Positions 23,606-33,435 of a DNA stretch of 64,000 nucleotides are shown here, one piece after another. Source of the DNA: Pseudomonas palleroniana (lineage in GTDB: Bacteria > Pseudomonadota > Gammaproteobacteria > Pseudomonadales > Pseudomonadaceae); assembly GCF_003031675.1 (NCBI RefSeq), contig NZ_PYWX01000034.1, positions 84,117-148,116 of the forward strand, given 5' to 3'. The position numbers and the translations under genes were made by a program. The notes beneath the pieces are model-generated. The model was not told the DNA's origin and made no database searches. It saw only the letters and a list, made by a program, of their open reading frames with translations. Each line of letters opens with the position of its first letter. The stretch's first letter is position 1.

Positions 23606-26600
23606 TCAGGCGGTGGCCTCGAGGGCTGCGACTTCCTGGCGTGATAAGGCCAGCAGCCGTTGGTTGCGCGTGGTGTCGAGTTCGATCTGCAACGCGGTCA
23701 CCGCCGCACCGTAGGCTTCGTCCAGAGCCTGATGCTCATCCTCCAGGCGCGAGCGACGCTGCTCGGACTCGCGCTCGAGGGTGTCGAACGACTCGGGGTA
23801 TCTGGCCTTGAGGTAATCCACCCAGTAGCTGCGGCTGATCAGGTCTTCGTAAAACGGCTCGCCCTGTTCGGCCTGCTGTACGATTTCAATCGCCTGTTTC
23901 AGCACCTGACCCCGGATCGGCAGGCCGGACAGCATGCCCTGCGGCTGCCCGGGCAAGTCCAGTGGGGCCTTGAGGCCAAGGCGGTATTCAAGGCGCACTT
24001 CGGCCTTGTCCACATTCGCTCCCGCCACTCCATCCGCCAGTTTCTCCACCTCGCCCAGGCGAAACAGGCGCCGCGACAGGCGTAGCAATGCCGCGCCTCT
24101 GGCCGGCAGGTCATGCGGGTCGATCTCCTGTACCGCCTGGTACTCGAACACCTTCACTTCCAGCTCGCTGAAGGTCAGCATGCGTCCGTCCGCGCAGGTA
24201 CCGTGCGTGCTCGACAGGCTGAACAGCAATTGACGCAATTCGGTATTGGCAGTGGCGGCCTCGATCACCGTCCATACGCGGCGGGTCAGGTCGGCGGAGT
24301 CCGCGCGATAGTCTGCGGATAACCGCAGCCGGGCCAGCAAATGGAAAAACGCCTGATTGTCGGGCTCGCTTGCCAATTGCAGCCACTGCTTACTGCGCAC
24401 GTGAGTTTCGGGCACAGACAAACTGAAGACCCAGGGCAACAACTCCGTACTACTAGAGTCATCCTGCGCAAGCACCTCGTAGCCTTGAGCAGATGACACA
24501 TGAGTTCCCAAGGTCTCTTCATCGCTATCCGGTTCAATATCCGGCAAGGTCCTTGCGCGCTGCATCGGTCTCATTACACGAGGGCTGGACAGGGGGCTCC
24601 CGAGAGGCGAATCATCCGTGCTGTCAATGTGGTAGTCCGGCCGTGGAATCCCAGTCGCCCAATTCAAAGGCTCAGGCGCCGGAGCAAGCGGTGTCTCGTT
24701 CCTTTCTCTGACCCTGGACGGCCAAAGTATGGGCCTCAATGACGCACCCGATTCCGACGTTTGCCTGTAGACGGTATCCAGAGGCGGTACGCCGGAAAAG
24801 CTGTTGCGAAAATCGTAGTTCAACTGCCAAAGAGACCGCTCCGCTCCCATTACTAGCGCAGTCACATGGGAGAAATCACCGCTGAGGACAGGCAGGTCCC
24901 GCAGTTCGTCAGTGGGTACGCCGGAGAGGTCCAGGCTCGTGGAAACCCCTGATACGTCATAACGCTTCATCAAACCTTCAACCCAACAAGCCATAAACAT
25001 CCGTATCGTTTGTTGCCTGCCCAACCTCACGGCCACCGACGTCCCCCTGTCATGCCATTGCTCCAGTTCACGCAACTGCGCTGCGTATTCATCGCTGAAC
25101 GCCTCGACGGCTTCGAAGCGGGTCTGGGCGTCCGGCCAGCGATCGACAATCCTGTCGATCAAGACATACAGACGCGAGCTCGGGTGGTACGTGACCGGCG
25201 CAATGAACTGGCCCATTCGCTCGATCTGGCCCATGGCATGCCCGGCCACCATGTGCTCCAGGTCGACCTCGTGCTGGGGGTGGTTCTTGATGTACTCATA
25301 AGCCGGCTTGAAGTTTTCTCGCGTCAATTTCGACCAGTCCAGCGACAGGCCCGCCCAAAGCTTTTCATGCCCCGGCTGGAGCAGACGCGCAGGTAATTGC
25401 CGCACGGTCGAGTATTGCAAGTTCAGGCGTTCGAGTTGAGGCAGGTCCAACGTGCTTTCTGGAAAGTGGCCCTGGTGGGTGTCGGAAATCGTCAGTTCGC
25501 GCAGCTGGGTCAGCGGGCGAACATCCAGATGATCGAACGAGGTGAGTACGCGATGCAGCTTCAGCGAATGCAGGTTGACCAGGCTCGCCAATTCGGCGGC
25601 CGCTTGGGGTTGGAATTCCACGAGGCCGTCGAGGGTCAGCGCCCTCAGCTCGGGCAGGCGATGCACGCCCGAGGGTAGATGGGGTACACGCTCCGAGGGC
25701 ACATCCAGCCTGAGTTCGCGCACATTGGGAAAACGCTCCAGCATCTGGTTGATGTCGCGATCCGTTGGGGTATCCCCGCTAATCCGCAACTTACGCACAT
25801 GGGAAAAATCGGCATCCAATAACGCCGGCAGTCGATCCTGGGCCGAGATTTCCAGTGCCGTATAGCGTGGGTCTTCGGCGGCCAGCGGCGCGTTGCGCCA
25901 ACTGTCCTTGATGCTCAGGGCTGCGCGCTGCTTGCTTCTGCGGTTACCACCACGTGCGGCAACCCACTGGTCGAGCCTGGCTTCCAGGCGTTGCCATTCG
26001 CTCAGGCGATCATCAAGCAGGCTGAGAATTTGCGAGTTGCTCTTACCCGCGCGCAGTTGTTCGAGAATAAACCCATTGGCCTGCTGCTCCGTCAGTTGCG
26101 GGTAAACGTCCCGCACTCGTCTGACCAGTGCCGGCGCTTGCCCTTCCCCGCGACCACTGGCCGGGTAGCCCAAACGCATCCGGCCGATACGCTGCGGCGG
26201 TCGCAGGCGCGGCAGGCGCCTGTCGAGGACCTGCACCGCGTCGGCCGGGTGGGCGAGCGCATACTCGGTGATCGCCTGGCGCAACTCGGCACTGCGGGCC
26301 ACCTCGGCAATGCCCAGGGCCTGGCGGGCGGCATCCGGCAAGGCATGCATCAACGACGGGTAAAAATTGTCGCTGTCCCTGGGCACGCTGTTGAGGGTTT
26401 CGCCACGCTCGTTGAAGGCTTGGTAGGACGGGCCTTTCTTGACCAGGTATTTGCGCTGCGTGGCGCGGGTGTCGCCAACGCCTGCAATCAACTGCCCGTC
26501 GATGCCGCCGTCGCGGATTTCCAGGCGCAGGTCGTCCGGCCAGCCCGGCAATTGGCCGAGGGCATGCAGGGCCAGGCGTTTGCTGTCAGTGGCGGCCAGG

Positions 26601-29245
26601 TTGTCCATATGCAATCCGGCCAGTGCTCGGCTGACGCGCCCCTGGCGTGCATGCCAACGTGATTGTTCCAACAGTGACAGAGGCGCGCGCGCAGTGCGCA
26701 GGCGGGTCAACTCCTCAGCAGAGGCGTGGTCCAGCACACTTTGCGCCGCCGGTTCACTTAAACCTGGGGTCAGGCGCTGCAGTTTCTGTACATCGGGGTC
26801 CTTGGCCGCTCGGCCTTGGTAGAGGCTTTCGAACAACGCCGGCTGGCGGGTACGGGCAAAGTCGGCCAACTGCTTGCGAAACTCCTCGGGCCGGGCGGCT
26901 TCGACACGGGCCGCTTCACCGCCCAGCAAACGGGTGATTTCCGCACCATCGAGGGACGCGAGGAGACGCACCGGCAACTGGCCGCCGAGCACGTCGGCGC
27001 GGCTGATTTTGATCGGCGCCTTGGCCGTGCCCTCCGAAGGTAAATGCTGGCTGCCGTATTGAATCGAAGGGCCGCTCAGCTCGGCGTTCTCGAACACTTG
27101 CAGCACTCGCCCCACGGGCCAGCGCGGTAATTCGCAGACCAGTGCCGGGGCGTACAGGTAACGTTCATCGATCGGCTGCTTGCCCTCCAACTGCGCCAAG
27201 ACCTGCTGCACGCCTCGTTCGGCCTCGAACAGGCGCAGGGTATCGGCCAACTCAGGCGGCGGCGCGGCGTTGTCCAGATGCATCTTGCGCAGGCTACTGT
27301 CGCTGACCCCGCTGATATCGGCGGCCCTGAGCAACGCGGCGTCACTGTAGCCGTCGACAATCGGCCCCATACGCCGCAGTAATGTCAGGCGGTCCCACGC
27401 CAGCGGCTGCTCATGCACCTGACGCCAAGCACCGGCGCCGTTATGCACCAGTGGCGGTTGATAGGCCAGTGCATCACTGGGGTGTTGGATGCGCCAGCGC
27501 TGCGTCGACTCATCAAAGGCGTGCTCGACCACCTTGTCGCCCAGGCGCAGATAATGTTTGCCGGCGACTGCGTACTGCCCCAGCGGGTTGGCCTGGCCCT
27601 CAAGCTTGAGGTCCTGGTGATACGCCGACAGGTCCGCCCGCCACAGCTTTTGCTTGCCGTCGGCCAGGATCACCGGCCTGAGCGCATCCACCACGCCGGA
27701 CATTTGCACTTGGGGCAGTACCGTAGCGCCGGTGGCAAGCATGGCCACGTTCAGCGCAATACTGGAAAAGTGCGCCCACATTTCGCGGATTTCGCTTTGT
27801 TCGTAGGCTTCGATGCCTTCATACACTTCTTCGCACATCTGCAGCGCGCCCACCGCCAGCATGATCGGCCCCAGGCCCGGCACCACAAAGGAGGCCAGGT
27901 TGAACACGCTGACCACGGCGTCCTTGAATCCCTCCATTCGCGCCGCGCGGGCCTTGGCGTCTTCGTCGTCGGTGGGCACCGCCACGGCGCGGGCATCAGC
28001 GAGGATTTTGTCGACACTGGCCTGGTAGCGGTGCTGCCACAGATCGCCCTTGATGGTCGCTTCGCCCATCCGCCAGTCAGGCGGTTGAGGCAGTCGCGAC
28101 GACTGATACAACGCATTGAGCTGTCGGAAGAACTCACCTTGTTCAGACACCGGCACGAACCGGCTGAAATAGCGCCGGTACTCAGTGTCTTTCAAGCGGC
28201 CACCCAGGTCGGCCAGAAATTCATACAGGTTGGCGTACTCCTTCAGCGGCTGCTGCGGGTCATCGGGCAGATACACCACCAGGCGCTCGACCCGCGCCGC
28301 ACGGATGCGCGAGGGGCCGATCAACAGCGGGCCGACCAGCGCCACGCCGAGTAATTGCAGGTTGGCGAACATGGCTGGGCGGCCATCCAGCGTCGGCACG
28401 GCTTTGGCGGCCAGGACGTGCTTGAGCATCTGATAGACATCGTGGCCGATCCCCGCGCCGACCACGTAGCTGTTAGGCTTTTTGGCAAATTGCTGCCAGG
28501 CAATTTCAACGCTGAGCGCCAGTTGCTGGCGCTCGTGTTCCTGCAATTGGCTGGCGAGTGTCTGGCGTTCGATAACACTCCTGGGCAGCAGGATGGCCTT
28601 GATGTGTTGCTGGTACAGGCGCCCCAGATCCAGGCTGCGGCACAGTGTGGCGAACGCGGCGGGCGCGATGGGTTTGGCCTGGGAGTTGACCGCCGCGAAA
28701 TCTGCAATGACCTCGCCGTCGTAATTGCTCCACCCGGTGATGATTTCGCAATCGGCGCAAGCCGCAGGCTTTTCTTCTTCGGGCAGGAAGTTGGTGAGGG
28801 CCACCTCCAGTAATGAAACGCCTCGATACTCTTCATCCAGCCGCGAGGTGCGGGTGCGGTCCAGGGTGAAAAACCCATAGAAATCATCACGGGCGCCAGC
28901 CGCGAATTTGCGCGCCAGGTAGACGTTGCGCACGTCTATATCGAGCTTGAAACGCTCCTTGATCGCGGCCTTGAGCAGCGGCTCGGCGAATGCCTGGACA
29001 TCCTGGATCGTTGCAAGGGTGGCATCGACCTGATTGAAGAGCGTGCGGTATTTGGCATGGCTGGCGGCCAAGGCGCTTTTTTGTGCGGCGGTGGCCTTGA
29101 TGTACCAGGCGGGGATGACCAGGGCATGGTCGGCCAGTGCTTGCTGGCGGGGCAGGCGAGCCTGGGAAAACCAGGGCGGGATGGCGCGCGTGAGGAAAGC
29201 GCCGTGAATGCCGGATGAAACGGCAGGGCGGGTGACGTCGGGCAT
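23606..29245 (-). CDS. NEL-type E3 ubiquitin ligase effector with DUF6543-like N-terminus (paralogue B)
   Basis: An 1879-residue paralogue of the next gene. The first 530 residues or so are very similar to paralogue A (same CADC motif, GDLWQHR block, hydrophobic VVPGLGP segment), whereas the middle diverges strongly. One LRR-like block is seen at about 1150-1290. A second begins (GDFSHVTALVM, about 1462) but breaks off into a Pro/Ser/Asp-rich, probably disordered linker at about 1480-1610. The C-terminal NEL domain has C1684-A-D1686-G as the catalytic Cys-x-Asp. The ATG at 29245 is preceded by GGAGCGACACC. It lies 108 bases downstream of cbpA on the same strand, with a hairpin between. A eukaryotic-host target is likely from the family; the delivery route is unknown. 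Confidence 0.85.
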   Translation of the reverse strand: MPDVTRPAVSSGIHGAFLTRAIPPWFSQARLPRQQALADHALVIPAWYIKATAAQKSALAASHAKYRTLFNQVDATLATIQDVQAFAEPLLKAAIKERFKLDIDVRNVYLARKFAAGARDDFYGFFTLDRTRTSRLDEEYRGVSLLEVALTNFLPEEEKPAACADCEIITGWSNYDGEVIADFAAVNSQAKPIAPAAFATLCRSLDLGRLYQQHIKAILLPRSVIERQTLASQLQEHERQQLALSVEIAWQQFAKKPNSYVVGAGIGHDVYQMLKHVLAAKAVPTLDGRPAMFANLQLLGVALVGPLLIGPSRIRAARVERLVVYLPDDPQQPLKEYANLYEFLADLGGRLKDTEYRRYFSRFVPVSEQGEFFRQLNALYQSSRLPQPPDWRMGEATIKGDLWQHRYQASVDKILADARAVAVPTDDEDAKARAARMEGFKDAVVSVFNLASFVVPGLGPIMLAVGALQMCEEVYEGIEAYEQSEIREMWAHFSSIALNVAMLATGATVLPQVQMSGVVDALRPVILADGKQKLWRADLSAYHQDLKLEGQANPLGQYAVAGKHYLRLGDKVVEHAFDESTQRWRIQHPSDALAYQPPLVHNGAGAWRQVHEQPLAWDRLTLLRRMGPIVDGYSDAALLRAADISGVSDSSLRKMHLDNAAPPPELADTLRLFEAERGVQQVLAQLEGKQPIDERYLYAPALVCELPRWPVGRVLQVFENAELSGPSIQYGSQHLPSEGTAKAPIKISRADVLGGQLPVRLLASLDGAEITRLLGGEAARVEAARPEEFRKQLADFARTRQPALFESLYQGRAAKDPDVQKLQRLTPGLSEPAAQSVLDHASAEELTRLRTARAPLSLLEQSRWHARQGRVSRALAGLHMDNLAATDSKRLALHALGQLPGWPDDLRLEIRDGGIDGQLIAGVGDTRATQRKYLVKKGPSYQAFNERGETLNSVPRDSDNFYPSLMHALPDAARQALGIAEVARSAELRQAITEYALAHPADAVQVLDRRLPRLRPPQRIGRMRLGYPASGRGEGQAPALVRRVRDVYPQLTEQQANGFILEQLRAGKSNSQILSLLDDRLSEWQRLEARLDQWVAARGGNRRSKQRAALSIKDSWRNAPLAAEDPRYTALEISAQDRLPALLDADFSHVRKLRISGDTPTDRDINQMLERFPNVRELRLDVPSERVPHLPSGVHRLPELRALTLDGLVEFQPQAAAELASLVNLHSLKLHRVLTSFDHLDVRPLTQLRELTISDTHQGHFPESTLDLPQLERLNLQYSTVRQLPARLLQPGHEKLWAGLSLDWSKLTRENFKPAYEYIKNHPQHEVDLEHMVAGHAMGQIERMGQFIAPVTYHPSSRLYVLIDRIVDRWPDAQTRFEAVEAFSDEYAAQLRELEQWHDRGTSVAVRLGRQQTIRMFMACWVEGLMKRYDVSGVSTSLDLSGVPTDELRDLPVLSGDFSHVTALVMGAERSLWQLNYDFRNSFSGVPPLDTVYRQTSESGASLRPILWPSRVRERNETPLAPAPEPLNWATGIPRPDYHIDSTDDSPLGSPLSSPRVMRPMQRARTLPDIEPDSDEETLGTHVSSAQGYEVLAQDDSSSTELLPWVFSLSVPETHVRSKQWLQLASEPDNQAFFHLLARLRLSADYRADSADLTRRVWTVIEAATANTELRQLLFSLSSTHGTCADGRMLTFSELEVKVFEYQAVQEIDPHDLPARGAALLRLSRRLFRLGEVEKLADGVAGANVDKAEVRLEYRLGLKAPLDLPGQPQGMLSGLPIRGQVLKQAIEIVQQAEQGEPFYEDLISRSYWVDYLKARYPESFDTLERESEQRRSRLEDEHQALDEAYGAAVTALQIELDTTRNQRLLALSRQEVAALEATA

Positions 29246-29320
29246 GGTGTCGCTCCAATAGATGGGAGCGCTAGCACATCACGTCAATCGCGGCGGTCGG
29301 GCGTAGATAGTTGTCGCCAT

Positions 29321-29345
29321 GCAGCGCCCCCCGCCGGGGCGCTGC
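29321..29345 (-). terminator. Strong GC hairpin after cbpA
   Basis: GCAGCGCCCC and GGGGCGCTGC make a perfect 10-base stem with a 5-base loop, nine bases beyond the cbpA stop on the minus strand. No U-run follows, so it is a likely partial terminator or 3'-end stabiliser before the NEL genes. Confidence 0.5.
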
Positions 29346-29353
29346 ACTGAGGG

Positions 29354-30292
29354 TCAGAAGTTTTCGCGCGGGTTGAACGCGGCTTTCTGCGCCAGCTCTT
29401 GCCACAGCGCCTTGACCTCATCGTCAGCCGCCTTCGGCATCACCGCCTTGAGCTGCACGAACAGGTAACCCCGCTGCCCGGCCTTGTTCAGCAAACCGTG
29501 GCCCTTGGCGCGCATGCGCTGACCATTCTGGCTGCCGGCCGGCACCTTGAGGTTGATCTTGCCGGTGAGAGTCGGCACCGCCACCTCGGCACCCAGCGCC
29601 AATTCCCATGGCGCCAGCGGCAGGTTGATCACCAGGTTTTCGCCGTCCACTTCAAATTTGGCGTGCGGCGCGAACTTGATGATCAGGTACAGGTCGCCAT
29701 TGGCCCCACCGCCAATACCCGGCGCGCCCTGCGCCTTGAGGCGGATGCGCTCGCCGTCGGCCACGCCGGCGGGGATCTTCACATTCAGGCTCTTGGTGGT
29801 GTTGCTGACGTGACGGCCCGAGGCGTCATATTGCGGCACCTGGAAGTTGATCTGCTTGGACTCGGCAGACAGCGTCTCCTCGAGGGACACCGTCAGTTGC
29901 ATCTCCACGTCCTGGCCTTTACGCCCGGCAGGTCGGCGCTGGCCACCGCCGAAAGCGTCGCCACGCGAGCCGAAGATCGAACTGAAGAAGTCCGAAAAAT
30001 CGCCCGCATCCTGGCCGCCGCCGAAACCGCCACGGCTCTGCCAGCCCGGCGGCCCCTGAAACGGCTGGCCATGCTGGCCGTATTTGCGCAGTTCATCGTA
30101 CTCCGCACGTTTGTCGGCGCTTTTGAGCGCCTCGTAGGCTTCGGACGCGTCTTTGAATTTCTCCTCGGCGTCTTTTTCCTTGCTCACATCAGGGTGATAT
30201 TTGCGCGCGAGCTTGCGATAAGCGGCCTTGATTGCCTTGTCGTCCGCGCTCGGCTCAACGCCCAATATCTTGTAGTAGTCTTTGAAATCCAT
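29354..30292 (-). CDS. cbpA: DnaJ-class co-chaperone, curved-DNA-binding protein CbpA
   Basis: A 312-residue type II J-domain protein. It has an N-terminal J domain (residues 5-70) with the HPD motif in [11 protein letters not shown], a Gly/Phe-rich region with [10 protein letters not shown] at about 88-120, and two beta-barrel C-terminal domains with [15 protein letters not shown] and [16 protein letters not shown]. No zinc finger is present, which separates it from DnaJ. It stimulates Hsp70 ATPase and binds DNA in the nucleoid. A YegD-like Hsp70 is divergent next door. A sigma-32-like promoter lies upstream. The modulator gene cbpM, often placed after cbpA, is absent; the NEL gene follows instead. 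Confidence 0.9.
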   Translation of the reverse strand: MDFKDYYKILGVEPSADDKAIKAAYRKLARKYHPDVSKEKDAEEKFKDASEAYEALKSADKRAEYDELRKYGQHGQPFQGPPGWQSRGGFGGGQDAGDFSDFFSSIFGSRGDAFGGGQRRPAGRKGQDVEMQLTVSLEETLSAESKQINFQVPQYDASGRHVSNTTKSLNVKIPAGVADGERIRLKAQGAPGIGGGANGDLYLIIKFAPHAKFEVDGENLVINLPLAPWELALGAEVAVPTLTGKINLKVPAGSQNGQRMRAKGHGLLNKAGQRGYLFVQLKAVMPKAADDEVKALWQELAQKAAFNPRENF

Positions 30293-30417
30293 CGGCGGTT
30301 CACCATCCTAAATCGGGATCGCACAGCCCGGGGCACAACGTGCGCTGCTTTGCACCTGTTGAGTCTTGTGGCCTGGGAGTGCGTCAAAGTGTTATCGGCG
30401 CTTGCCGTATGCAACAG

Positions 30418-30445
30418 ATGTGGGGGCAAATTGCGCACTTTCAAG
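30418..30445 (-). promoter_or_regulatory. Sigma-32 (heat-shock) type promoter for cbpA
   Basis: Read on the minus strand, CTTGAAA (30439-30445) is followed after exactly 13 bases by CCCCACAT (30418-30425), close to the heat-shock consensus CTTGAAA-N13-CCCCATNT. It would start transcription near 30411, about 120 bases before cbpA. The other direction, towards the Hsp70 gene, shows no such match. Confidence 0.55.
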
Positions 30446-30531
30446 CACGATTTAACAGAGCGTTGGCCTACGCATCCGCCTTCGACTGGCATACACTGCG
30501 CGGCCGTTTTTTCGACCGGAACCCGATAGAC

Positions 30532-31800
30532 ATGAACAGCCCCTCCCCAGCCCGTGCCTGCGGCATCGACTTCGGCACGTCCAACTCCACCGTCGGCTGG
30601 ATCCGCCCCGGCATGGAAACGCTCATCGCGCTGGAAGACGACAAGATTACCCTGCCGTCGGTGGTGTTCTTCAACATCGAGGAACGTCGTCCGGTCTACG
30701 GCCGCCTGGCCCTGCACGAGTACCTCGAAGGCTACGAAGGCCGTTTGATGCGCTCGCTCAAGAGCCTGCTGGGGTCCAAGCTGATCAAGCACGACACCAG
30801 CGTGCTGGGCACTGCGATGCCGTTCAAGGACTTGCTGGGCCTGTTTATCGGCCAGCTCAAGAATCGCGCCGAAGCCACCGCCGGCCGCGAGTTCGAGGAG
30901 GTTGTGCTGGGCCGCCCTGTGTTCTTCGTCGATGATGACCCGCTGGCCGACAAAGAAGCCGAAGACACTCTGGTGGAGGTGGCGCGCAAGCTGGGCTTCA
31001 AGGAAGTCTCGTTCCAGTACGAACCGATTGCGGCGGCATTCGACTACGAGTCCACCATCGAAAAAGAAGAGTTGGTGCTGATCGTCGACATCGGCGGCGG
31101 TACTTCAGACTTTTCCCTGGTGCGCCTGAGTCCCGAGCGCCGCACCGTCGATAATCGCCACGCCGACATCCTCGCCACCGGCGGCGTGCATATCGGCGGC
31201 ACCGACTTCGACAAACAATTGTCGCTGGCCGGCATGATGCCGTTGTTCGGCTATGGCAGCCGCATGAAAAGCGGCGCCTATATGCCCACCAGCCATCACA
31301 TGAACCTGGCGACCTGGCACACCATCAACTCGGTGTACTCGCAAAAATCCCAGCTGGCGCTGGGCAGCATGCGCTACGACATCGAAGACACCGGCGGCAT
31401 CGACCGGCTGTTCAAGCTGATCGAACAGCGTGCCGGCCACTGGTTGGCGATGGAAGTGGAAGAGACCAAGATCCAGCTGACCCACGAAGAAAACCGCCAT
31501 GTGCCACTGGACCGTATCGAAAAAGGCCTGAGCGTCGACCTCAGCCGTGCCTTGTTCGAGTCGTCCATCGACAGCCTGCTGGAGCGGGTGCGCGGTAGCG
31601 TGACGCAGTTGCTCAACGACGCCTGCGTAGGCGTCGAACAGGTGGACACGGTGTTCTTTACCGGCGGTTCCAGCGGTATTCCGGCACTGCGCCAGAGCAT
31701 CTCGGCGATGCTGCCGAAGGCGCGGCATGTGGAAGGGAATATCTTCGGCAGTATCGGCAGTGGGCTGGCGATTGAAGCCAGCAAGCGGTACGGCTACTGA
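30532..31800 (+). CDS. yegD: Hsp70-family protein, YegD-like
   Basis: A 422-residue Hsp70/actin-fold ATPase without the full substrate-binding lid of DnaK. Phosphate-1 motif is GIDFGTSNSTVGW at the N-terminus, phosphate-2 is LIVDIGGGTSDFSLVR near residue 185, and the adenosine motif is FFTGGSSGIPALR near 375. Length and motifs match YegD of E. coli and PA4873. Start is ATG 30532, behind CCGGAACCCGATAGAC; the frame stays open upstream, but without a sensible N-terminus. It diverges from cbpA across 239 bases, which suggests a functional chaperone pair. Client and role are unknown. Confidence 0.88.
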   Translation: MNSPSPARACGIDFGTSNSTVGWIRPGMETLIALEDDKITLPSVVFFNIEERRPVYGRLALHEYLEGYEGRLMRSLKSLLGSKLIKHDTSVLGTAMPFKDLLGLFIGQLKNRAEATAGREFEEVVLGRPVFFVDDDPLADKEAEDTLVEVARKLGFKEVSFQYEPIAAAFDYESTIEKEELVLIVDIGGGTSDFSLVRLSPERRTVDNRHADILATGGVHIGGTDFDKQLSLAGMMPLFGYGSRMKSGAYMPTSHHMNLATWHTINSVYSQKSQLALGSMRYDIEDTGGIDRLFKLIEQRAGHWLAMEVEETKIQLTHEENRHVPLDRIEKGLSVDLSRALFESSIDSLLERVRGSVTQLLNDACVGVEQVDTVFFTGGSSGIPALRQSISAMLPKARHVEGNIFGSIGSGLAIEASKRYGY

Positions 31801-31827
31801 GTTTCAGCTGGAAGACCGTGGCGCCCT

Positions 31828-31892
31828 CATCGGGAACAAGCCCCCTCCCACACTTGAATGTGTACACTCGTCAAAGTGTGGGAGGGGCGGTG
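31828..31892. repeat. Inverted repeat, family A, after yegD
   Basis: Arms ATCGGGAACAAGCCCCCTCC and an imperfect complement (GTGTGGGAGGGGCGG) lie between the yegD stop and the convergent AI-2E-family gene, where they could end both transcripts. Confidence 0.75.
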
Positions 31893-31940
31893 CGACGATT
31901 CGACTTGCTCCCGATGGGGCCGGCCCAGACAGCAAAAGCC

Positions 31941-32954
31941 TTAAACCATCCCCCCGAGCTTCAGCTCACTCTTGAGATACGCATAGTAAATCGGCCCCGC
32001 TACAACGCCCGGCAAGCCGAACGCCGCCTCGAATACCAACATCGCCAACAGCAGCTCCCATGATTTGGCGCTGATCTGCCCGCCCACAATGCGCGCGTTG
32101 AGAAAGTACTCGACCTTGTGGATCACGATCAGATACCCCAACGCCGCGACCGCCACCCAAATCGACAGCGACAACGCCACGATCGTGATCAGGGTGTTGG
32201 ACAGCAGGTTGCCGATCACCGGCAGCAGGCCCAGCAGGAAGGTCAGCACGATCAGGGTCTTGGTCAACGGCAGGTGGATGCCGCACAAAGGCAGCACCAC
32301 GGCCAGGAACACGGCGGTGAAGGCGGTGTTGAGCGCGGCGATCTTGATCTGGGCGAAGACGATGTTGCGAAACGCCTGGACCAGCAGGTGCAGACGGTCG
32401 AACAGCGCGGCGGCCAGGGGTTTGCGTTTGGTCAGGTCGGGCACGCGCTGCAAGGCGATGATCGCACCGAGCACCATACCGATCAGCAGGGTGACGAACA
32501 TGTGGGCGGCATCTTTGCCCACCAGTTGCAGTTCGCTCAGGTGTTTGCTCAGCCAGTCGCCGATGGCCACGCGGAACTCGGCGGCGCTGGCGGGCAAGTA
32601 GGCATCGAGGAACGGCGGCAACTGGCCGCGTGCGCGGTCGACCACCCCCATGAATTTGTCGAGGGAAGCCCCGGGGTTTTCCGCTTCGTGGAGCAGGAAG
32701 CTGATGGCACCGGCGAAGATCAGCGTCAGAACGCTGACGATCAATGTGCCGAGCAAGGCCACCGCGAGCCAACGCGCACGTCGCCCTTCGATCAGCCGTT
32801 GCAATTGCGGGGTGAGCATATTGACCAGCTCATACACCAGCAAACCCGCCAGCAGGCTAGGCAGTAGTTTCAATGGCAGGACCAGCAGCAACCCGCCGAA
32901 AATGATGATGCAACTGACCAGCAACAATACGTGACGCTGAGAAAACGTTGGCAT
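31941..32954 (-). CDS. AI-2E family transporter (PerM/YdiK-like permease)
   Basis: A 337-residue polytopic inner-membrane protein of the UPF0118/AI-2E exporter family. Hydrophobic helices are visible at about residues 8-30, 32-50, 65-90, 155-175, 210-235, 240-270 and 300-325. A central soluble stretch of about 60 residues, and the family-type GLLPVIGNLLSNTLITIV near 240 and GGQISAKSWELL near 290, support the family. Members export small molecules or couple to Na/H exchange; the substrate here cannot be inferred. It is convergent with yegD. Confidence 0.85.
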   Translation of the reverse strand: MPTFSQRHVLLLVSCIIIFGGLLLVLPLKLLPSLLAGLLVYELVNMLTPQLQRLIEGRRARWLAVALLGTLIVSVLTLIFAGAISFLLHEAENPGASLDKFMGVVDRARGQLPPFLDAYLPASAAEFRVAIGDWLSKHLSELQLVGKDAAHMFVTLLIGMVLGAIIALQRVPDLTKRKPLAAALFDRLHLLVQAFRNIVFAQIKIAALNTAFTAVFLAVVLPLCGIHLPLTKTLIVLTFLLGLLPVIGNLLSNTLITIVALSLSIWVAVAALGYLIVIHKVEYFLNARIVGGQISAKSWELLLAMLVFEAAFGLPGVVAGPIYYAYLKSELKLGGMV

Positions 32955-33064
32955 ACAGCCTCAAAACGAACGACGTTAAAGGATGTTGCTGCCGGAACGA
33001 AGTCGCTCGCCCCGGCAGCAGAGGGCTGTGTGCGAGTGTCGCAGCCTTCTATGGCTTGGGGCTA

Positions 33065-33364
33065 TTACTTCTTCAGGCAAGTGCTCATAAAAGTCTTGCG
33101 CGCATCGCCGGTCAAGGCCTGGGTTTTCGCCGTGGCATTGCAGTCTTTCATCTTTTGCTGCTGAGGGGTCAGGGTTTTCGCAGCCGGAGCCGGGGCGGCC
33201 TTGAGGCATGTGCTCATGAAGGCTTTGCGCTCATCGCCCTTGAGCGCCTTGGTGGTGGCATCGGCGTTACAGGTGGTCATTTTGTTTTGCTGAGCGGTCT
33301 CGGCAAAGCTCTGGGAACACAGCAACAAACCGATCATCAACAGCGGAACACGCAACATCTTCAT
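33065..33364 (-). CDS. psiF: PsiF-family secreted protein
   Basis: A 99-residue exported protein with a signal peptide (cleavage after SFA, about residue 21). The mature part holds two copies of the PsiF repeat, CNAxAxxxALxGDxRKxFMSTCLK, at about 32-55 and 73-99, each with a pair of cysteines. The family is named for phosphate-starvation induction in E. coli; its function is unknown. It follows the AraC-type regulator on the same strand after 71 bases that contain a small hairpin. The PAO1 neighbour of yegD, PA4874, is the likely orthologue. Confidence 0.88.
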   Translation of the reverse strand: MKMLRVPLLMIGLLLCSQSFAETAQQNKMTTCNADATTKALKGDERKAFMSTCLKAAPAPAAKTLTPQQQKMKDCNATAKTQALTGDARKTFMSTCLKK

Positions 33365-33382
33365 GGAGTTTTCTCCCTGTTA

Positions 33383-33401
33383 CCGTGCCGAAGGGGCACG
33401 G
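33383..33401 (-). terminator. Small hairpin between araC-type gene and psiF
   Basis: CCGTGCC and GGCACGG enclose a loop that on the minus strand includes a stable CTTCGG turn. No U-run follows. It may end the regulator transcript or separate expression of psiF. Confidence 0.4.
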
Positions 33402-33435
33402 CCTACGAGCAGTGTAGCCAAAACCTGTTACATCT

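Noticed and set aside
31941..32954. Quorum-sensing AI-2 exporter
   Set aside because: The family name is historical; no luxS or lsr genes are near and many members move other solutes.
33365..33435. Pho box upstream of psiF
   Set aside because: No pair of CTGTCAT-like repeats with correct spacing was found in the 71-base gap.
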